Both the position numbers and the translations under genes were made by a program. From contig NZ_CP021111.1 in NCBI RefSeq assembly GCF_002119665.1, positions 1,054,001 to 1,118,000 on the forward strand: a stretch of 64,000 nt of DNA, given 5' to 3'. Below the pieces are notes generated by a model. The model did no database searches, was not told the DNA's origin, and was given only the letters and a program-made list of their open reading frames with translations. Within the stretch, counting starts at the first letter, position 1, and each line of letters starts with the position of its first letter. Below, in pieces: positions 60,335-64,000 of this stretch. The DNA is from Bordetella genomosp. 13. Lineage in GTDB: Bacteria; Pseudomonadota; Gammaproteobacteria; Burkholderiales; Burkholderiaceae_B.

Positions 60335-61613
60335 TCGGCGGCACGCCATCGACCCGTCCACGCGAGCGGCCGCCAGGGACCTGGTCGTCCGCTGGTTCGA
60401 CGTGCTGGCGCGTGGCACCGCCGATCCCGTTGCCGGCATCACGCGCGCCTCTTACGGACCGGGCGAGCAGTTCGCCCATGACTTCCTGCGCGCGGAGGCG
60501 GCTGCGCTGGGCCTGGGCATTGCCCAGGATGCCGCGCTGAACAGCTACATGAGCCTGCCCGGCCGCGATTTGCACGCGCCGGCGATCATGATCGGGTCGC
60601 ATCTGGATTCGGTGTCCCAGGGCGGCAATTTCGACGGCGCCGCCGGCGTGGTGGCCGGCCTGGCCGCGCTGTTCATGCTGCAGCGGCAACGAGTGGCGCT
60701 GCGTGGCGACGTCACCGTGATGGGAGTGCGCGCCGAGGAAAGCGCCTGGTTCCAGACTTCTTACATCGGCAGCCGGGCGGCGCTGGGCCGGCTGGCGCCC
60801 GAGGCGCTGCAGTGCCGGCGCGTCGATACGCGAACCAGCCTGGCCGACCACATGCGCCAGCAGGGCGGCGACCCGGACGCGCTGCTGGCCGGCCCGCCTT
60901 TCCTAGACCCGGCGCGCATCCGGGCCTTCATGGAAGTACACATCGAGCAGGCCCCCAGCCTGGTCGAGGCAGGGGTGCCGCTGGGCATCGGCACGGGCAT
61001 TCCCGGCAACTTCCGCTATCCCGAGATCACGGTCGTCGGCGACACGGCACATGTGGGCCTGCCGCGCCGTTTTCGCCGCGACGCGCTGGTGGCGGCCGCC
61101 CGCTTCGTTGCGCGGATGGATGCGCTCTGGCAGCGCTGGGAGGATGAGGGCAGAAGCATGGCGTTCACCGTGGGGCGGCTGCACACGGACGCGGCGAACG
61201 ACGCGATGACGAAGGTGGCGGGCGAGGCCCGGTTCAGTCTCGACGTGCGAGCCTATGACGCGGGCGATGTGACTGCTCTTCACGACGACGTTCTCGCCAT
61301 CGTGTCCGCCTTGCAGGAGGAGTGCGGCGTGCGGTTCGAGCTGGGACGCCGCACGCACGCGCCGGTGGCGACCGCCGCGCCCGACATCCAGGCCACCCTG
61401 GCCGAACTGGCGCGGGCGCGCGGCATCCCGTGCGTGCCGCTCGCCAGTCCCGCCTCGCACGATGCGGCCGTCTTCCACGAGGCCGGGGTGCCGATGGGGT
61501 TGCTGTTCGTGCGCAACCGCAACGGCAGCCACAATCCGCACGAGGCCATGGACATCGACGACTTCATGCTGGCGGTGGATGTGCTCGCCGACTGGCTGAT
61601 GGCGCAAGGCTGA
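60324..61613 (+). CDS. M20-family Zn-dependent amidohydrolase (allantoate/N-carbamoyl amino acid type)
   Basis: A 429-aa member of the hydantoinase/carbamoylase M20 subfamily. Metal ligands are in MIGSHLDSVSQGGNFDGAAG, GVRAEESAWF and MEVHIEQAPSLVE; the last part has NGSHNPHEAMD. The family includes allantoate amidohydrolase, beta-ureidopropionase and L-carbamoylases. ATG 60324 overlaps the Bug receptor stop by 11 nt, with AGGAGG well placed inside the upstream gene, so the two are coupled. Substrate not decided; a ureido or carbamoyl compound is likely. Confidence 0.9.
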   Translation: MCSDRRHAIDPSTRAAARDLVVRWFDVLARGTADPVAGITRASYGPGEQFAHDFLRAEAAALGLGIAQDAALNSYMSLPGRDLHAPAIMIGSHLDSVSQGGNFDGAAGVVAGLAALFMLQRQRVALRGDVTVMGVRAEESAWFQTSYIGSRAALGRLAPEALQCRRVDTRTSLADHMRQQGGDPDALLAGPPFLDPARIRAFMEVHIEQAPSLVEAGVPLGIGTGIPGNFRYPEITVVGDTAHVGLPRRFRRDALVAAARFVARMDALWQRWEDEGRSMAFTVGRLHTDAANDAMTKVAGEARFSLDVRAYDAGDVTALHDDVLAIVSALQEECGVRFELGRRTHAPVATAAPDIQATLAELARARGIPCVPLASPASHDAAVFHEAGVPMGLLFVRNRNGSHNPHEAMDIDDFMLAVDVLADWLMAQG

Positions 61614-61740
61614 GGGCGGCGCGGCAGACCGCTGCCCGGCGCGGCGCGTCTGCCTGTACGGAAAACGCCTGGTACAAAGCGTTGCAGCGGGCTGGCCCAG
61701 GACAACTATAGTCGGCTGATATCCACGTGTTGGAGCTGAC

Positions 61741-62619
61741 ATGCCTGAGCACGCCACGCGACACCACTACGTCGAGGTCGACGGCCGCCGCATCTTCGTG
61801 CGCGAGGCCGGGCCGCCGGAAGCGCCGGTGCTGCTGCTTCCCCACGGTTACCCTTGCTCATCCTTCCAGTTCCGCCGGCTCATGCCCGCGCTGGCCGACC
61901 GCTGGCGCACCGTCGCGTTCGACTGGCCGGGGTTCGGCTACAGCGACACGCCGGATCCCGCGGAGTTCATCTACGACTTCGACGGTTATGCCGAGGTGCT
62001 GGCGCGGCTTGCCGACGCCCTAGTTCTGCGGCGCTACGCACTGTGGCTGCACGATTACGGTTCACAGATCGGCCTGCGGCATGCCATTGCCCATCCCGAA
62101 AGGATCGCGGCGCTCGTCATTCAGAACGGCGACATCTACGAGGACGTGCTGGGTCCGAAGTACGAGACCATCCAGGCATGGTGGGCGGACAAGTCGCCCG
62201 CGAATCATCGTCCGCTGGAAGAGGCGGTCAGCGAGGAAGGCTTCCGCAGCGAGTTTGTCGGCGAGGTGTCGCCCGAGGTTGCCGCCCGGGTTCCCCCGGA
62301 TCTCTGGAAGCTGCACTGGCCGTTGATGGACACGCCTGTCCGCAAGGCGGTGTCGGTCGGCCTGATGGAGAAGCTCGAGTCGAACCTGCAGTGGTTTCCG
62401 CGCTATCAGGCGTACCTGCGGGAGCACACGCCGCCCACATTGATCGTGTGGGGCCCGCAGGATGGCTACATGCCCGAGCCTTCGGCCAGCGCCTATCTGA
62501 GGGACCTGCCGGATGCCGAACTGCATGTGCTTCATGACGCCGGGCACTGGCTGCTCGAAACGCACTTCGAGCAGGCACAGCGCCTGGTGAGGGACTTTCT
62601 GTCGCGGGTGTGGGCGTAA
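61741..62619 (+). CDS. Alpha/beta hydrolase with Asp nucleophile (epoxide hydrolase/haloalkane dehalogenase-like)
   Basis: A 292-aa alpha/beta-hydrolase. The oxyanion motif is PHGYPCSS (HGxP) near residue 35. The nucleophile elbow is LHDYGSQIGL, with Asp105 in place of Ser, which puts it with epoxide hydrolases and haloalkane dehalogenases. The catalytic His is in HDAGHWLLETH. Tryptophans and aromatic residues in the cap (about 150-220) would shape the pocket. ATG 61741 follows GGAG. It appears monocistronic. Whether it acts on epoxides, halides or esters is not clear. Confidence 0.9.
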   Translation: MPEHATRHHYVEVDGRRIFVREAGPPEAPVLLLPHGYPCSSFQFRRLMPALADRWRTVAFDWPGFGYSDTPDPAEFIYDFDGYAEVLARLADALVLRRYALWLHDYGSQIGLRHAIAHPERIAALVIQNGDIYEDVLGPKYETIQAWWADKSPANHRPLEEAVSEEGFRSEFVGEVSPEVAARVPPDLWKLHWPLMDTPVRKAVSVGLMEKLESNLQWFPRYQAYLREHTPPTLIVWGPQDGYMPEPSASAYLRDLPDAELHVLHDAGHWLLETHFEQAQRLVRDFLSRVWA

Positions 62620-62653
62620 GCGCCCTACGCCTCGGCAAGTCCGCGGCGGCCGC

Positions 62654-62677
62654 CTAGGGCCTGTTAACAGGCCCTAG
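62654..62677. repeat. 24-bp perfect palindrome between convergent genes
   Basis: CTAGGGCCTGTTAACAGGCCCTAG, perfectly self-complementary, covering the stop codon (62674-62676) of the small leftward gene and lying 34 nt after the hydrolase stop. It has no T-tract. As RNA it would form a long stem with a minimal loop and could act as a two-way terminator or mRNA end. Confidence 0.6.
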
Positions 62678-62955
62678 CCGAACCGCTTGACCATCCGGGC
62701 CAGTCGGGCGACGCCGCCGGTGCCGCTGGCGGCCCGGCCGACCAGCGCCGTTCCCGCTGCCGTGAGCAGCATGCGGCGCAGCAGGCTGCCGTTGCGCATG
62801 CCCCGCATCATCAACATCGTGCCCAGGCCCAGCACGATGAGATGTTCGCCGGGGAAATCGGGGCGCTTGGCGTCGATCTCCTTCAGGCGGCCGACCAGCG
62901 ACTGCGGCTCTTGCACGCGATAGGGGGCGGAGGTGGGGACGGGCAGGTTCTGCAT
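62674..62955 (-). CDS. Small conserved hypothetical protein
   Basis: A 93-aa protein I cannot assign. It starts MQNLPVPTSAPYRVQEPQ, has a short acidic/basic N-terminal half (LVGRLKEIDAKRPDFPGEHL) and a hydrophobic Gly/Met/Leu-rich segment (VLGLGTMLMMRGM, then LLRRMLLTAAGTALVGRAA) that could be one or two weak membrane helices. ATG 62955 has AGGAG with good spacing, which supports real expression. The stop lies inside a 24-bp palindrome. It is 65 nt downstream of the DUF421 gene on the same strand and may be co-transcribed with it. Confidence 0.7.
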   Translation of the reverse strand: MQNLPVPTSAPYRVQEPQSLVGRLKEIDAKRPDFPGEHLIVLGLGTMLMMRGMRNGSLLRRMLLTAAGTALVGRAASGTGGVARLARMVKRFG

Positions 62956-63020
62956 GGTGGCTCCTTTGATCGGATGAGAGGCCGGTGGGATGAGCAAGCG
63001 GCATGCCGGTGAAGCCTGCG

Positions 63021-63542
63021 TCAGGACTCGCCGAGCGTCGATTCGCCATCGCCCTTGGCGTCGGGATAGCGGATCACGCTGAATTCGCCCGTGGATTCCA
63101 TGTAGGCGCGGCGAACCTCGTCCAGCGTGGCCACGCCTTTCAGCCGCAGCTGCTCCATCAGCTCCTGCCGCGTCAGGTGTTCGCGCCGCAGGCCGGCCGT
63201 GTCGATGCGGCCTTCGCGGATCAGGCATACGCGGCTGGGCTCCATGAGCTTGCGCACGAAGGGGACGTAGTAGGCCACCCGATCGAGCACGAAGCTCCAT
63301 CCCACTATGGTGGTCACGACGATCATGCCGTCACCCAGCGAGTCCGAATCTCCGGACATGGCGGTGCCAGCGGCGTCCGCCACCAGCACGAGCACCAGGA
63401 TGTCGGCAGCCCCCATCGAGCCCAGGTCGCGCCGGCCCGCGATGCGCAGCAGGATCAGCAAAGTCCAGTAGATCGTCGTGCCCCGCAGGAACATTTCGGC
63501 GGGCCCGGACTGAAGGGAAAACAGGTCTGTGATCATGTCCAT
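63021..63542 (-). CDS. DUF421 (YetF/YcaP-like) membrane protein
   Basis: A 173-aa inner-membrane protein of the DUF421 family: an N-terminal membrane part of about three helices (TIYWTLLILLRIAGRRDLGSMGAADILVLVLVADAAG) followed by a cytoplasmic domain (EPSRVCLIREGRIDTAGLRREHLTRQELMEQLRLKGV). In Bacillus, YetF-like proteins are spore germination or membrane proteins of unclear role. ATG 63542 (MDMITDLF) is preferred. It is divergent from the exonuclease gene at the window edge. No biochemical function can be given from the sequence. Confidence 0.88.
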   Translation of the reverse strand: MDMITDLFSLQSGPAEMFLRGTTIYWTLLILLRIAGRRDLGSMGAADILVLVLVADAAGTAMSGDSDSLGDGMIVVTTIVGWSFVLDRVAYYVPFVRKLMEPSRVCLIREGRIDTAGLRREHLTRQELMEQLRLKGVATLDEVRRAYMESTGEFSVIRYPDAKGDGESTLGES

Positions 63543-63747
63543 GGAAGATATCCTCGTATCGCGTAGCGAGCGTGGGAGAGAGCGGATGGCGCTGCGCAAG
63601 ATTCGTGCCGGGGCGTGCACGCGCGGCCCGGGACATATGCGCCAGGATGCGGGCATGCCGCTTGCTGCAGGGCCGGGCTGCTCGGCTGTCGTCCTTGCTT
63701 TGCCGCATCGCAGACGGCGGCAGGCGGCACGACAGGACGACCTGCCC

Positions 63748-64000
63748 TTGCGCCGACTCTTCCAGGAGCCCGTCATCGCCGACATCGTGCAACTGCGTCC
63801 TGAGGGTCTCTACTGCCCCGCCGGGCGCTTCTACATCGATCCGTGGCGTCCCGTGGACGTCGCGGTGTTGACGCACGGCCATGGCGATCATGCGCGTCCG
63901 GGCATGGGCCGCTATCACACCAGCGCCGAGGGTCTCCCCATCCTGGAATGGCGGCTGGGCCAGCAGCAGTATCACGTGCACGATTACGGCGAGGCGTTCA
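63748..64000 (+). CDS. Ligase-associated DNA exonuclease, MBL fold (3' truncated by window edge)
   Basis: The beginning of a metallo-beta-lactamase-fold exonuclease of the type encoded with an ATP-dependent ligase and an Lhr-type helicase. IVQLRPEGLYCPAGRFYIDPWRPVDVAVLTHGHGDHARPG matches the family N-terminus (given in part), with the HxHxDH motif THGHGDHA. The start is uncertain: TTG 63748 is given, but GTG 63787 or ATG 63655 are possible; third-position G+C becomes coding-like only from about 63736. The frame is open to the end of the window. If the family neighbourhood holds, a ligase and helicase should follow outside this window. Confidence 0.8.
   Translation, partial: MRRLFQEPVIADIVQLRPEGLYCPAGRFYIDPWRPVDVAVLTHGHGDHARPGMGRYHTSAEGLPILEWRLGQQQYHVHDYGEAF

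Noticed and set aside
1..64000. Mobile elements, prophage, CRISPR, tRNA or rRNA genes
   Set aside because: No transposase, integrase, phage structural gene, regularly spaced repeat array or recognisable RNA gene was seen on either strand.

Overview
The window is high-GC DNA (roughly two thirds G+C by eye), densely coding, with long co-directional operons whose genes often overlap by 4 nt (ATGA/GTGA). A Bug-type solute receptor, tandem LysE exporters, an AmpR/class A beta-lactamase pair, MocR and MarR regulators and a Pqi locus together suggest a betaproteobacterium of the Alcaligenaceae (Bordetella/Achromobacter-like). This assignment is inferred from gene content, not from a marker gene. I saw no rRNA, tRNA, CRISPR array, insertion sequence or phage gene; the window reads as ordinary chromosome.

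Layout. 1-3453: 3' part of an Orn/Lys/Arg decarboxylase, a type IB topoisomerase and a DJ-1/PfpI protein. 3580-7698: a two-gene DNA-repair operon (FAN1-like VRR-NUC nuclease, then an XPD/DinG-like helicase with its own nuclease domain) behind a near-consensus LexA box. 7767-11563: two near-identical LysE exporters, a MocR regulator and a PaiB-like protein, with matching candidate MocR operators in front of the last two. 11724-14042: RraA-like protein plus altronate/galactarate-type dehydratase. 14047-15904: Tat-exported class A beta-lactamase divergent from AmpR. 15937-33182: one leftward operon of 13 genes, divergent from a MarR gene (33586-34089). 34108-35853: XRE-cupin regulator and exported metallo-beta-lactamase-fold protein. 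36191-40482: tripartite efflux system (OMF, HlyD, DUF2955) plus a small membrane protein. 40563-47134: PAS kinase, FixJ-type regulator, lone receiver, SYLF lipoprotein and PqiABC. 47400-51548: TPR protein, small Rieske protein, CMD protein, cupin and LysR. 51760-55185: large HWE kinase with an AhpD-like N-terminus, convergent with its probable receiver. 55294-61613: class III aminotransferase, RpiR regulator, M81 peptidase, Bug receptor and M20 amidohydrolase. 61741-64000: alpha/beta hydrolase, small conserved protein, DUF421 protein and the start of a ligase-associated exonuclease.

The most interesting system is the 17-kb operon at 15937-33182. Its gene content matches, from memory, the MarR-controlled iad type of indole-3-acetic acid (auxin) catabolic cluster, and the sequence allows a step-by-step hypothesis. 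A Rieske dioxygenase with a VanB-type reductase would oxidise the indole ring to dioxindole-3-acetate. A CoA ligase would activate it. A thiolase-like protein that lacks all three thiolase catalytic residues, encoded next to a DUF35 protein, would act as an Ltp2-type retro-aldolase giving isatin and acetyl-CoA. A cyclase-family protein with isatin-hydrolase-like metal ligands (including Gln for Glu) would open isatin to isatinate. IorAB would oxidatively decarboxylate this 2-oxoacid to anthraniloyl-CoA. A Liv-type ABC importer would bring in the substrate. The promoter carries TTGACA-N17-TAAAGT with two palindromes sitting on the spacer and the -10 element, as expected for MarR repression.
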